Of a DNA stretch of 64,000 bases, positions 1-7,540 are shown in pieces. A model generated the notes under the pieces. The model made no database searches, had not been told where the DNA came from, and was given only the letters and a program-made list of their open reading frames with translations. This DNA comes from Sphingopyxis sp. BE259 (GTDB taxonomy: Bacteria > Pseudomonadota > Alphaproteobacteria > Sphingomonadales > Sphingomonadaceae): assembly GCF_031457495.1 (NCBI RefSeq), contig NZ_JAVDWM010000001.1, positions 3,398,001 to 3,462,000 of the forward strand, read 5' to 3'. Numbering within the stretch: position 1 is the stretch's first letter; every line of letters starts with the position of its first letter. The position numbers were made by a program, and so were the translations under genes.

Positions 1-1
1 C

Positions 2-475
2 GAGGCGAAACACCGCGGCGAGACTGGCGGCGGCACCGCGGTCGCGTCGTTCAACATGGCGCAGGCCGACGTCGATCTTTTGATGCAGCAGCCATGGATG
101 GTGACCGCATCCGACGGGTCGGACGGCCATCCGCGGATGTTCGCGACCTTCCCCGAAAAATACGCGCGCTATGTGCGCGAACGCAAGGTCATCGACGTCG
201 CGACCTTCATTCGCCAGTCGACCGGCCGCACCGCCGATATCTACAAGCTCGACCGGCGCGGCTATCTGCGCCCCGGCTATTACGCCGACGTCATGGTTTT
301 CGACCCAGCACAATATGCGCCGCGCGCTGACTACATGCGGCCGCGCGAACTGAGCGTCGGGGTGCGGCAGCTGTTCGTCAACGGCACACTGGCGCTCGAC
401 AATGGCCGCGCAACGGGGGCCGCAGCAGGACGCGCCCTGCTGCGGCCACGCCCGCCGGGCTGCGCTGGAGCATGA
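2..475 (+). CDS. N-acyl-D-amino-acid deacylase family amidohydrolase, C-terminal part
   Basis: This is the 3' end of a gene that begins before the window; the frame is open from base 2 to the TGA at 473-475. The visible part reads like the C-terminus of D-aminoacylase/N-acyl-D-glutamate deacylase enzymes: an SDGSDGHPR stretch, then FATFPEKYARYVRERKV, and a closing beta-sandwich segment with LRPGYYADVMVFDP and LFVNGTLALDNG. These proteins are metal-dependent amidohydrolases that remove acyl groups from D-amino acids or cleave related amides. The metal-binding histidines of the barrel lie upstream and cannot be checked. The final residues after GRALL are proline and arginine rich. It is convergent with the next gene. 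The family call is firm, the substrate is not known. Confidence 0.8.
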   Translation, partial: EAKHRGETGGGTAVASFNMAQADVDLLMQQPWMVTASDGSDGHPRMFATFPEKYARYVRERKVIDVATFIRQSTGRTADIYKLDRRGYLRPGYYADVMVFDPAQYAPRADYMRPRELSVGVRQLFVNGTLALDNGRATGAAAGRALLRPRPPGCAGA

Positions 476-521
476 TAGGCGGCAAATATGGGACCACCCC
501 CCATCTCGTCCGTCGGCAGCC

Positions 522-1343
522 CTATTTCACCGGGCGGCAATCCTTCAACCACACCAGCGACATGCCATAGTCGAGCCGGTCGAAAGTGCCGGTCAGCTCG
601 ACATGCTTGCCGGGCTTGAGCTGGAGCGCGTAGACGCCCTGCCCCTTGGCCAGCACGCAATTGACGCTGAGCCCTGCAGAGGATCGCCCGGGAACGATGT
701 CTGTGAGAACGTTGGACACGAGCTTCCATTCGACCCGGTAGGTGTCGCCAACCGGCCCGATATAGGCAACGGGTCCGTACAGGGTGAACGCCCGGTTGCG
801 GTACCGCTGATCGACGACCGCATTATTCGTGTCGGCCTGTCCGGTAATGTCCTGCGAAAAGCGCAGCACGCTCATGCGGACCGGCGCACCCGGCGCGCTT
901 GCGGCGCCCAGCCCCTTGGCGGCGAGCGCATCGCCCGCCTTGCCACCTTTCAGCTGCGCCAGAATGCCGCACATTTCGGCCTTGGCTCCGGCGTCGGGGA
1001 TACTCATTCCGGCGCGCAGCTTGGCCTCCATGCGGACGGTGCCCGCGGCATCAGCGGCAATTTCGATCGGGAAAGGGCGCGACTTGCCCGTTGCGGGCGG
1101 CTCGATCAGCATCGCGCCGCTGGCAGGCTCGGCGGCCAGGATTGTATAGCCTTTGGCGGCGACGATGCCGTTGAGCTGCCCGACCGCGCTGGCCATGCTC
1201 ATGTTCGGCACGATGGCGGTCGCAACAAAGCGCAGCCCGGTGACCGGATTGCCTTTTTTGACGAAACTGTCTTCGCAGGTCGCGGCTTGCGCCGTTCCCA
1301 TCCCCAAAAACAGGCTGGCGATAGACAGAATGAGACGGTTCAC
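522..1343 (-). CDS. exported protein of unknown function
   Basis: The 273-residue product begins with a clear Sec signal peptide (hydrophobic core at residues 4-16, AQA/AT cleavage near residue 20). The mature protein has about 250 residues and at least four cysteines (near the start of the mature protein, in EMCGIL, in SVNCVL and in LKDCRPVK), compatible with periplasmic disulfides. An alanine- and glycine-rich middle around residue 140 may be a linker between two domains. The C-terminal part contains a beta-rich stretch (YGPVAYIGPVGDTYRVEWKL) and ends LKDCRPVK. I do not recognise the family. It stands alone between convergent and same-strand neighbours, so context gives no role. Confidence 0.75.
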   Translation of the reverse strand: MNRLILSIASLFLGMGTAQAATCEDSFVKKGNPVTGLRFVATAIVPNMSMASAVGQLNGIVAAKGYTILAAEPASGAMLIEPPATGKSRPFPIEIAADAAGTVRMEAKLRAGMSIPDAGAKAEMCGILAQLKGGKAGDALAAKGLGAASAPGAPVRMSVLRFSQDITGQADTNNAVVDQRYRNRAFTLYGPVAYIGPVGDTYRVEWKLVSNVLTDIVPGRSSAGLSVNCVLAKGQGVYALQLKPGKHVELTGTFDRLDYGMSLVWLKDCRPVK

Positions 1344-1441
1344 GCGGCTTGACCTTCCTGCGGCAGGGACAAGTCTCTTCGCCGCAGCGCGGCATGGATG
1401 CTACCGCCAAGATGTACTTGGTATCTCGCGGCGGCGGAGGA

Positions 1442-2275
1442 TCAGGCGGCGCCGAACAGCTGATCATGGCGGTCGGCGGCGCGGTGCCACAGACGGTCGA
1501 TCTCGGGCAATTCCATCGAAAAAATGTCGCGCCCGACAGCGGCCATCTCGTCGGCGGATCCCAGCAAGCGCGTGGTTTTCCCGATGGACGTCAGCTGGGT
1601 GAGGACGCGGCCGCGCAGCGTCCAGTGCGTATCGCCGCGGCGCAACTGGATCACCAGATTCTGGACGAACGGCGACCAGTCCTCAATGGCGAGCGATGAT
1701 CGCATCGCGGCCAACAGGCTTTCATCGGCGGGCCCGGGAGTGAAGTCGAACCCAAAGGGCGCCCCGTCACCGACCGTTTCGTCAAATGTCCAGCGATCGC
1801 CTGCGACATGCGCCAGATGGACCGAATAGGGTCCATCGACAATTGTCGCGGGCTCGATGGCGAGCGGCGCGGTGATCGAGCCGCCGAAACCGACATCGAC
1901 CAGATAGGGCCGATCCAGATCGACGCGCAGGCACAGATGGTTGCCCGGCCGGTCGGCCAGATCGCCACCGCGCCGCACGTCGGCGCTCAGCCGCGTGACG
2001 GAATATCCCAGATCGGTCAGCAAGGCGCCGAACAGCGTGTTGACTTCGTAACACCAGCCGCCGCGCCCGCGCCGCACCACCTTGTCAAAAATATCCTGGA
2101 CCGCGCCCGGCGGAGCGCGGCCGAGTTGCACCTCAAGATTTTCGAACGGAACATGCTCGAGATGCGCTCGCATCAGGTCGCCAAGCGACGCCAGATCGGG
2201 CCGGACCGGGGTCGCGGCGCCGATCCGGCGAAGATAAAGCGCGCGATCGAACCCGGCGGGCGCCGCGCTTACCAC
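1442..2275 (-). CDS. nat: arylamine N-acetyltransferase
   Basis: The enzyme transfers an acetyl group from acetyl-CoA to arylamines, hydrazines or related aromatic amines in the cytoplasm. The 277-residue length is normal for bacterial NATs. The catalytic triad is visible: Cys75 in RGGWCYEVN, His113 in NHLCLRVDL and Asp127 in LVDVGFG. The N-terminal YLRRIG and HVPFENL motifs also fit the family. The annotated start is GTG at 2275, which overlaps the last bases of the M2 peptidase gene (stop at 2269-2271), so the two may be transcribed together. The physiological substrate cannot be deduced. Confidence 0.93.
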   Translation of the reverse strand: MVSAAPAGFDRALYLRRIGAATPVRPDLASLGDLMRAHLEHVPFENLEVQLGRAPPGAVQDIFDKVVRRGRGGWCYEVNTLFGALLTDLGYSVTRLSADVRRGGDLADRPGNHLCLRVDLDRPYLVDVGFGGSITAPLAIEPATIVDGPYSVHLAHVAGDRWTFDETVGDGAPFGFDFTPGPADESLLAAMRSSLAIEDWSPFVQNLVIQLRRGDTHWTLRGRVLTQLTSIGKTTRLLGSADEMAAVGRDIFSMELPEIDRLWHRAADRHDQLFGAA

Positions 2276-4113
2276 CCCTGCGGTTTGCCCTTATTCTGTT
2301 CGTCGAGCCATGTTTTCAGCGGCGCGAAATAATCGGCCATCGCCTTGCCCGACATATCGCGGGTGCCGGTGAAGGCCTCGAGCGCGTCGGGCCACGGCTT
2401 CGACGCCCCCATCTCCAGCATCGCGTTCAGCTTCGCACCGACCTCCTTGTTGCCATAGAAGGAACAGCGGTGGAGCGGTCCGGTCCAGCCGGCCTGCTTG
2501 CACGCCGCTTCGTAGAACTGGAACTGCAGGATGCGCGCCAGGAAATAGCGCGTGTAGGGGGTGTTCCCGGGGATATGGAATTTCGCCCCCGCATCGAACG
2601 CATTCGCAGGCCGCTCACCCGGGGGAACGATGCCCTGATATTGGGTCCGCAGCTGGGTCCAGGCACTGTTATAGGCGGCGGGCTTGATCGTGCCGTCGAA
2701 CACGCCCCAGCGCCAGCGATCGACGAGCAGGCCGAACGGCAGGAAGGCGACCTTGTCCATCGCCTGCCGCAGCAGCAGCCCGATATCCTTGTCGGCGCTC
2801 GGCACCTTCGCCTTGTCGAGCAGGCCGATGTCGACGAGATATTGCGGGGTGATCGACAGCGCGACGAAATCGCCGATCGCCTCGTGAAAGCCGTCGTTGG
2901 CGCCGTTCAGATAGAGGAACGGCTGCTTGTTATAGGCGCGCTGGTAATAATTATGGCCCAGCTCGTGGTGGATCGTCGTGAAGTCGTCGGCATTCACCTT
3001 GATGCACATCTTGATGCGGATATCGTCCTTGTTATCCACATCCCACGCCGACGCGTGGCAGACCACTTCGCGGTCGGCGGGCTTGGTGAACATGCTCCGC
3101 TTCCAGAAGGTTTCGGGCAGCGGCGCCATGCCGAGCGACGAATAGAAATTCTCGCCCGCCTTGACCATGTCGAGCGGCGACTTGCCCTGCGCGGTCAGCA
3201 GCTCGCCGACGTCATAGCCGAGGTCTCCCGAGCCCGCGGGCGCGACGAGCGGGTAGATATTGCCCCATTCCTGCGCCCACATATTGCCGAGCAGGTCGGC
3301 GCGGATCGGCCCGGTCTTGGGCTGCACCGCGTCGCCATATTTTTCATTGAGTTTCCAGCGGGTATAGGTGTGGAGCGCCATGTAGAGCGGCTTCACTTCC
3401 TGCCAAAGCCGTTCGGTCGTCTTGGCAAAATCCTCGGGCGACATGTCATAGCCTGACCGCCACATCGCGCCGGTATTGGTAAAGCCGAGTTCCTTGGCAC
3501 CCTCGTTGGCGATGCCGACCAAGCGGGCATAGTCATCCTTCATCGGCGCCCCGACATTGTCGTGCCAGCTGGTCCACATTTCGGCGAGCTCGGCGGGCGT
3601 CCGTTCGACATTGCCCATCTGCTCCTCGATGTCGGAGCCCGAGATTTCCTTGCCGTTCAGCGTGCCGCGGCCCTTGCCATATTGCGATTGCAGGTCGGTC
3701 GCGATCTGGTTGAGTTCGGTCGCCGCGCCGGGCTTGGTCGGCGCGGGCAGGACGAGGCCGGTGCGCAGGATATCGAGTTTGCGTTTGGTGTCGGCGCTCA
3801 GCCCCGCAACATCCTTATATTTTGCAGCTTCCAGCGCATATTTGACCGCCTTTTCGGTGCCAACGGCGTTGATCCGCGCCGCCATCGCGTCGGTATCTTC
3901 GGTGAGGTAGGTGCTGTTGACCCAGTTCACCTGGCTCGCCTCGACGGTATAGTCGAACAGATCCTTTTCCGCCGCAGCGATAAAGGCATCGGCATCGGCG
4001 GCGGTGGGTTTCGCAGTCTTGGCTGCGGCGGCGGGCTTCTGCTCCGCGGCGACGGCGGGGCCGACAAGCGCGAGCGACAGGGCCAGCGACAGGGTCGATA
4101 TCATAGCTTTCAT
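2269..4113 (-). CDS. M2 family zinc peptidyl-dipeptidase (ACE-like)
   Basis: This 614-residue exported metallopeptidase belongs to family M2, the bacterial relatives of angiotensin-converting enzyme, which remove C-terminal dipeptides from oligopeptides. I chose the ATG at 4113, not the upstream in-frame ATG at 4194, because it is followed at once by a typical signal peptide (MKAMISTLSLALSLALVG...AVAAEQ). The zinc motif HELGH is at residues 383-387, and the third ligand is the Glu in GFHEAIGD about 24 residues on. An Ala/Lys-rich linker follows the signal peptide. The probable location is the periplasm. It is followed by nat with a short overlap. Confidence 0.93.
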   Translation of the reverse strand: MKAMISTLSLALSLALVGPAVAAEQKPAAAAKTAKPTAADADAFIAAAEKDLFDYTVEASQVNWVNSTYLTEDTDAMAARINAVGTEKAVKYALEAAKYKDVAGLSADTKRKLDILRTGLVLPAPTKPGAATELNQIATDLQSQYGKGRGTLNGKEISGSDIEEQMGNVERTPAELAEMWTSWHDNVGAPMKDDYARLVGIANEGAKELGFTNTGAMWRSGYDMSPEDFAKTTERLWQEVKPLYMALHTYTRWKLNEKYGDAVQPKTGPIRADLLGNMWAQEWGNIYPLVAPAGSGDLGYDVGELLTAQGKSPLDMVKAGENFYSSLGMAPLPETFWKRSMFTKPADREVVCHASAWDVDNKDDIRIKMCIKVNADDFTTIHHELGHNYYQRAYNKQPFLYLNGANDGFHEAIGDFVALSITPQYLVDIGLLDKAKVPSADKDIGLLLRQAMDKVAFLPFGLLVDRWRWGVFDGTIKPAAYNSAWTQLRTQYQGIVPPGERPANAFDAGAKFHIPGNTPYTRYFLARILQFQFYEAACKQAGWTGPLHRCSFYGNKEVGAKLNAMLEMGASKPWPDALEAFTGTRDMSGKAMADYFAPLKTWLDEQNKGKPQGW

Positions 4114-4190
4114 GGGGTGCGATCCTCTGGACGAGTTTGAAGGCGCTCTGCGACGCGATGGCGGAAACTTGGACCGCAGCGGCGGCGCGG

Positions 4191-4955
4191 TCAAGCGGTC
4201 AGGAACGCCGCGATCGCCTCGCCCAGCTCAGGCTGGGTCACGCTTGACATATGGGTGCCGGGAATCGTTGCGAGCTGGGCGTCGGCGAGCGCCGCGACGA
4301 GTTCGGGCGCTGAGCCATTGTCCTGATCCTGCTCGCCGCACACCACCAGCACCGGCATCGTCAGCGCCGCCAGGGCTTCAAGCGGGGTGTCGGTAAAGCT
4401 GTCGAGCAAATGGCCTGCCGCGATGCGATCGACCTTCATCGTCTTCATGAACTGGATCGACAGCCAGGTGTCGTCGCCGCGCTTGGCAGTATCATATTCT
4501 GCGATCGCGCGTTTGAAGAACGCGCCGCGCCGCTGCCAGCCTGCGAGCCCCGCCAATCCCATACCGCCGAGGATCAAGCGGCGCGGCGTCATGCCCGCGA
4601 CGACCGCGCGAACACTGGTCCGGGCGCCGAGCGAAAAGCCGCCAAGATCGAAATCGGTCAGGCCCAGATGCGCGACCAGATCCTCCAGATCGCGCACCAA
4701 CACGTCGGGCGGGTAGAGTTCTTCTTCGTGCAGCGCCTCGCTCGATCCGTGAACGCGCAGATCGGGCATGATAACGCGGTAGCCCTCGCTGGCGATGCGC
4801 GCCGCGGTGCCGAACTTGATCCAGTTGACCTCGCCGCTCGAAAACAGGCCGTGCAGCAGGATCAGCGGCCGCGCGTCGCCAGCCTCCGGACAGGTTTCAC
4901 GCCACGCCAGCCGCACGCCGTCGCGCGCGTCGAAATATCGGGGTTCGATCGTCAT
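4191..4955 (-). CDS. alpha/beta-fold hydrolase
   Basis: A 254-residue cytoplasmic alpha/beta hydrolase. The oxyanion strand LILLHGLFSS is at residues 31-40, the nucleophile Ser108 lies in GGFSLGA, Asp210 follows the strand PVLVVCGEQD, and His235 lies in IPGTHMSS, so a full Ser-Asp-His triad is present. I preferred ATG 4955 over the upstream ATG at 4991 because the fold starts immediately after it. The protein resembles esterases and 2-hydroxy-6-oxohexa-dienoate-type hydrolases, but no substrate can be assigned. It lies 77 bases upstream of the M2 peptidase start and on the same strand. Confidence 0.85.
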   Translation of the reverse strand: MTIEPRYFDARDGVRLAWRETCPEAGDARPLILLHGLFSSGEVNWIKFGTAARIASEGYRVIMPDLRVHGSSEALHEEELYPPDVLVRDLEDLVAHLGLTDFDLGGFSLGARTSVRAVVAGMTPRRLILGGMGLAGLAGWQRRGAFFKRAIAEYDTAKRGDDTWLSIQFMKTMKVDRIAAGHLLDSFTDTPLEALAALTMPVLVVCGEQDQDNGSAPELVAALADAQLATIPGTHMSSVTQPELGEAIAAFLTA

Positions 4956-4997
4956 GTCCGGGCTATGCCCGCGCCGCGGGCGATTGGGCAAGGCCGA

Positions 4998-5645
4998 TCA
5001 GCGCGGTCGCAGTCCCTTTTGCTCCATCCGCCATTTTGCCATGTCGATGCGGTCCTGCCCGAAAAAGGGCTCGCCATCGAACACCAAGGTCGGCACCCCC
5101 CAATGACCGGCGATTTCCAGCGCGACCTGATTGGCGGCGATCTCGTTATCGAGCAGCGCCGCATCACCTTCAGCCTCGGCGTCGAGGTCGGCAAGGTCGA
5201 GTCCCGCCCGCCGTGCCGCACCCGCCAGATGGTCGCCGAGATGCCAATCGACCGCGCCGCCCCAGATCAACTGCGCCGACTCATGCGCGAACGCCAGGCT
5301 CTTGCCGCGCCGCGACGCCGCTTGGCCAAGTCGAGTGAGGCGATAGATATAGGGCTGTTCGGCGGCGATTGCGCGTGTGTTGAAATCCTGGACGATCGGG
5401 TCAGGACGCGGCGGGCCGAACGGGATGCCGTGAAACTGAGCGACGCGGATCATGTCGCGCATCGTGTAGCTGAGCCAATTGGGATGGGTGCGCTCGAAAA
5501 AATCGGGCTGGCGGATCGCCAGCGGATACACCGGGCGCAGATTGATCGCCAAATCATGGCTGGCCGCGAGCGCGCGATAACGGGCGATGGCCAGATAGCT
5601 GTACGGCGAGCGGAAGGACCAGAAAAGGTCGGCGGTCAATGTCAT
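4998..5645 (-). CDS. 2-hydroxychromene-2-carboxylate isomerase/DsbA-family protein
   Basis: A 215-residue protein of the thioredoxin-like DsbA/kappa-GST group to which 2-hydroxychromene-2-carboxylate isomerases of naphthalene degradation belong. The N-terminus LFWSFRSPYSYLA carries the active-site serine typical of these isomerases in place of the CxxC of DsbA, and the C-terminus has the characteristic GVPTLVFDGEPFFGQDR. The ATG at 5645 is used; a much longer in-frame ORF to 6035 runs back through the marR gene and is not credible. It is transcribed divergently from marR across a 126-bp region with a palindrome. No aromatic-degradation genes lie nearby, so the true substrate may be a glutathione conjugate or thiol compound. 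Confidence 0.85.
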   Translation of the reverse strand: MTLTADLFWSFRSPYSYLAIARYRALAASHDLAINLRPVYPLAIRQPDFFERTHPNWLSYTMRDMIRVAQFHGIPFGPPRPDPIVQDFNTRAIAAEQPYIYRLTRLGQAASRRGKSLAFAHESAQLIWGGAVDWHLGDHLAGAARRAGLDLADLDAEAEGDAALLDNEIAANQVALEIAGHWGVPTLVFDGEPFFGQDRIDMAKWRMEQKGLRPR

Positions 5646-5735
5646 CGCCCTATCCTGCCCAAAAAGCCGATCAACGCAAGCAGTGTAAAGAAAATTTACA
5701 CCATATTCGAGATTGTTGGCAACAGGATCAGGTGG

Positions 5736-5764
5736 TTGAATATAGTAGCAATTGCTATTATATA
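5736..5764 (+). promoter_or_regulatory. promoter with palindromic operator upstream of marR
   Basis: A near-consensus housekeeping promoter reads TTGAAT (5736-5741), 17 bases, TATATA (5759-5764), eight bases before the marR ATG. The spacer contains the perfect palindrome TAGCAATTGCTA (5746-5757), extendable with one mismatch pair to 5742-5761. Binding here would block RNA polymerase, as expected for autorepression by the MarR protein. The same site could also control the divergent isomerase gene. The promoter elements are seen directly; the identity of the binding protein is inferred. Confidence 0.65.
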
Positions 5765-5771
5765 GAATGCC

Positions 5772-6221
5772 ATGAGTGAAACGATCGGATTCCTGCTCAA
5801 CGATTCGGCGCGGCTGTTCCGCCGCGCGTTCAACGCGCGCACCCGCGATACGGGGATCACCGCGCTGCAATGGCGGCTGATAACCTATCTGCGCCGTCAC
5901 GAGGGGATAAGGCAGGGGCCGCTGGCCGAGCTGATCGAGGTCGAACCGATCACCCTGTCGCGGATGATCGACCGTCTGGTCGAAGCCGATCTGGTCGAGC
6001 GCCGCGCCGACCCGACCGACCGTCGCGCTTGGCAACTGTATCTGGCGCCGCGCGCGGCCGAACTGCTCAACGGGATGCGCGATACTATCGACGCCCTGAC
6101 CGCCGAAGCGACCGAGGGGCTAAGCGCCGCCGAGCGCGACCAGCTGAATGATCTGGTCGAACGTGTCCGCGCCAATCTGTCGCGCCGCATCTGCCAGAAA
6201 GAAACAGAAGAGGCCGCCTGA
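5772..6221 (+). CDS. MarR family transcriptional regulator
   Basis: A 149-residue winged-helix regulator. The helix-turn-helix region (residues about 50-75, GPLAELIEVEPITLSRMIDRL) and the wing (VERRADPTDRRAWQLYLAPRA) are typical of MarR proteins that repress efflux genes and are released by phenolic or cationic ligands. The stop codon overlaps the ATG of the EmrA-like gene (TGATG), so regulator and pump are translationally coupled. It probably acts on the palindrome inside its own promoter at 5742-5761 and so controls the whole marR-emrA-emrB operon. Confidence 0.92.
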   Translation: MSETIGFLLNDSARLFRRAFNARTRDTGITALQWRLITYLRRHEGIRQGPLAELIEVEPITLSRMIDRLVEADLVERRADPTDRRAWQLYLAPRAAELLNGMRDTIDALTAEATEGLSAAERDQLNDLVERVRANLSRRICQKETEEAA

Positions 6222-7339
6222 TGGACCAGCTCTCCCCCACCCGCCCCGCGTCCGACGACGCCAACGCGACGCCCAAGGCCGACCCGCTGCCGCCCGCCAA
6301 CCCCGCAACCGCGACCGAGCAAAAGGAGGCGCCGAAATGGCGCACCCGCCTGCTTATGTTCGGCCTGCCGGCCATCCTGATCGCGGCGGGCGGCTGGTAC
6401 TGGCTGACCAGCGGCGGGTCGGTGTCGACCGACAATGCCTATGTCCAGATGGACAAGGTGTCGGTCGCCGCCGAAGTGGGCGGACGGATCACCGAGGTTG
6501 CCGTGCGCGACGGGCAGCAGGTCGCGGCGGGGCAATTGCTGTTCCGCATCGACGGCGAACCCTATGCGCTGAGCGTCGCGCAGGCGAGCGCGGCGATCGA
6601 CGCGGCCGAGGTCGAGGTCGGCAATCTGTCGGCGAGCGCGAACACGTCGAGCGTCGACATTGCCGCGGCGCGCGAGGATGTGTCGTTCGCCGAGGTCAAT
6701 TTCGCGCGCCAGGCGGCGCTGATGGAGAAGGGCTTCACCACCAAAGCCGCCTATGACGCATCGCGCCATGCGGTGTCGCAGGCGCGCGAGCGCGTCCGCC
6801 AGGCGCAGGCGGCGGCCACCGAAGCGCGCACCAAGCTGGCCGCGGGTCCGGCAAGCGGGGTCAATCCACAGGTCGAAGCGGCGCGCGTCCAGCGCTCGCA
6901 GGCGCAAGTGAATTTGGGCCGCACGACGGTCCGTGCCCCGAGCGCCGGGCGCGTCGCGCAGTCCGACCGGTTGCAGATCGGCCAGATGATGGTGGCGGGG
7001 CTGCCCGCGGTCACCTTGGTCGATACCGCGCATCCGTGGGTCGAGGCCAATTTCAAGGAAACCGACCTTGCCGACATGCGCGTCGGCCAGCGCGCCGAGG
7101 TGAGCTTCGATGCGTATCCGGGACTCAAGGTCCGCGGCCATGTGCTGACGATCGGTGCCGGGACCGGCAGCGAATTTTCGGTGCTGCCGGCGCAGAATGC
7201 CACCGGTAACTGGGTCAAGGTCACGCAGCGGGTGCCGGTGCGGATCGCGTTCGACGAAAAGCCGTCGCGCGAGATGATCGCCGGGCTGTCGGCGGAGGTG
7301 CGGGTGTTTACCGATGGCGGTGCGGTGGCGGGTAAATAG
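6221..7339 (+). CDS. emrA: EmrA/HlyD-type membrane fusion protein
   Basis: A 372-residue periplasmic adaptor anchored by one N-terminal membrane helix (about residues 44-62, LLMFGLPAILIAAGGWYWL) after a proline- and alanine-rich cytoplasmic tail. The lipoyl-like half (STDNAYVQMDKVSVAAEVGGRI), the long alpha-hairpin with many A/E/R residues, and the second lipoyl half (VRAPSAGRVAQ) follow in the order expected for EmrA. The adaptor would link the downstream MFS pump to an outer-membrane channel, which is not encoded here. Start and stop are set by the overlap with marR and by TAG at 7337-7339. Confidence 0.92.
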   Translation: MDQLSPTRPASDDANATPKADPLPPANPATATEQKEAPKWRTRLLMFGLPAILIAAGGWYWLTSGGSVSTDNAYVQMDKVSVAAEVGGRITEVAVRDGQQVAAGQLLFRIDGEPYALSVAQASAAIDAAEVEVGNLSASANTSSVDIAAAREDVSFAEVNFARQAALMEKGFTTKAAYDASRHAVSQARERVRQAQAAATEARTKLAAGPASGVNPQVEAARVQRSQAQVNLGRTTVRAPSAGRVAQSDRLQIGQMMVAGLPAVTLVDTAHPWVEANFKETDLADMRVGQRAEVSFDAYPGLKVRGHVLTIGAGTGSEFSVLPAQNATGNWVKVTQRVPVRIAFDEKPSREMIAGLSAEVRVFTDGGAVAGK

Positions 7340-7376
7340 GGTGCGCGGTACGCTCGAACGTTCGCATCCTGATCGA

Positions 7377-7522
7377 TCCTCCCCATCGACTTGCGATGGG
7401 GAGGTGGCAGCCCCGCAGGGGCTGACGGAGGGGCGGCGACCTCACAAGTCAACGCACGACCGCGGCCCCTCCACCACCGCTTCGCGGCGGTCCCCCTCCC
7501 CATCGCAAGTCGATGGGGAGGA
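7377..7522. repeat. composite inverted-repeat element between emrA and emrB
   Basis: A 146-bp intergenic element bounded by a perfect 28-bp inverted repeat (7377-7404 and 7495-7522). Each arm is itself a near-palindrome of the form CCCCATCGACTTGCGATGGGG. Inside lie GC-rich imperfect repeats (CCCCGCAGGGGC, CGCTTCGCGGCGG). An analogous element with different sequence but the same design lies at 23573-23753. It separates emrA from the emrB start at 7541 and could be a mobile palindromic repeat, an mRNA processing site or an attenuator. No ORF in it looks coding. Confidence 0.85.
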
Positions 7523-7540
7523 TTTCGAGCCAGCGTATTA

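Noticed and set aside
310..346. possible frameshift or early end of the amidohydrolase
   Set aside because: The frame is open to 475 with family-like sequence until about residue GRALL, so no frameshift is needed.
402..1352. 316-codon open frame over the exported protein gene
   Set aside because: The minus-strand frame has a signal peptide and balanced composition; the plus-strand frame is a typical high-GC shadow.
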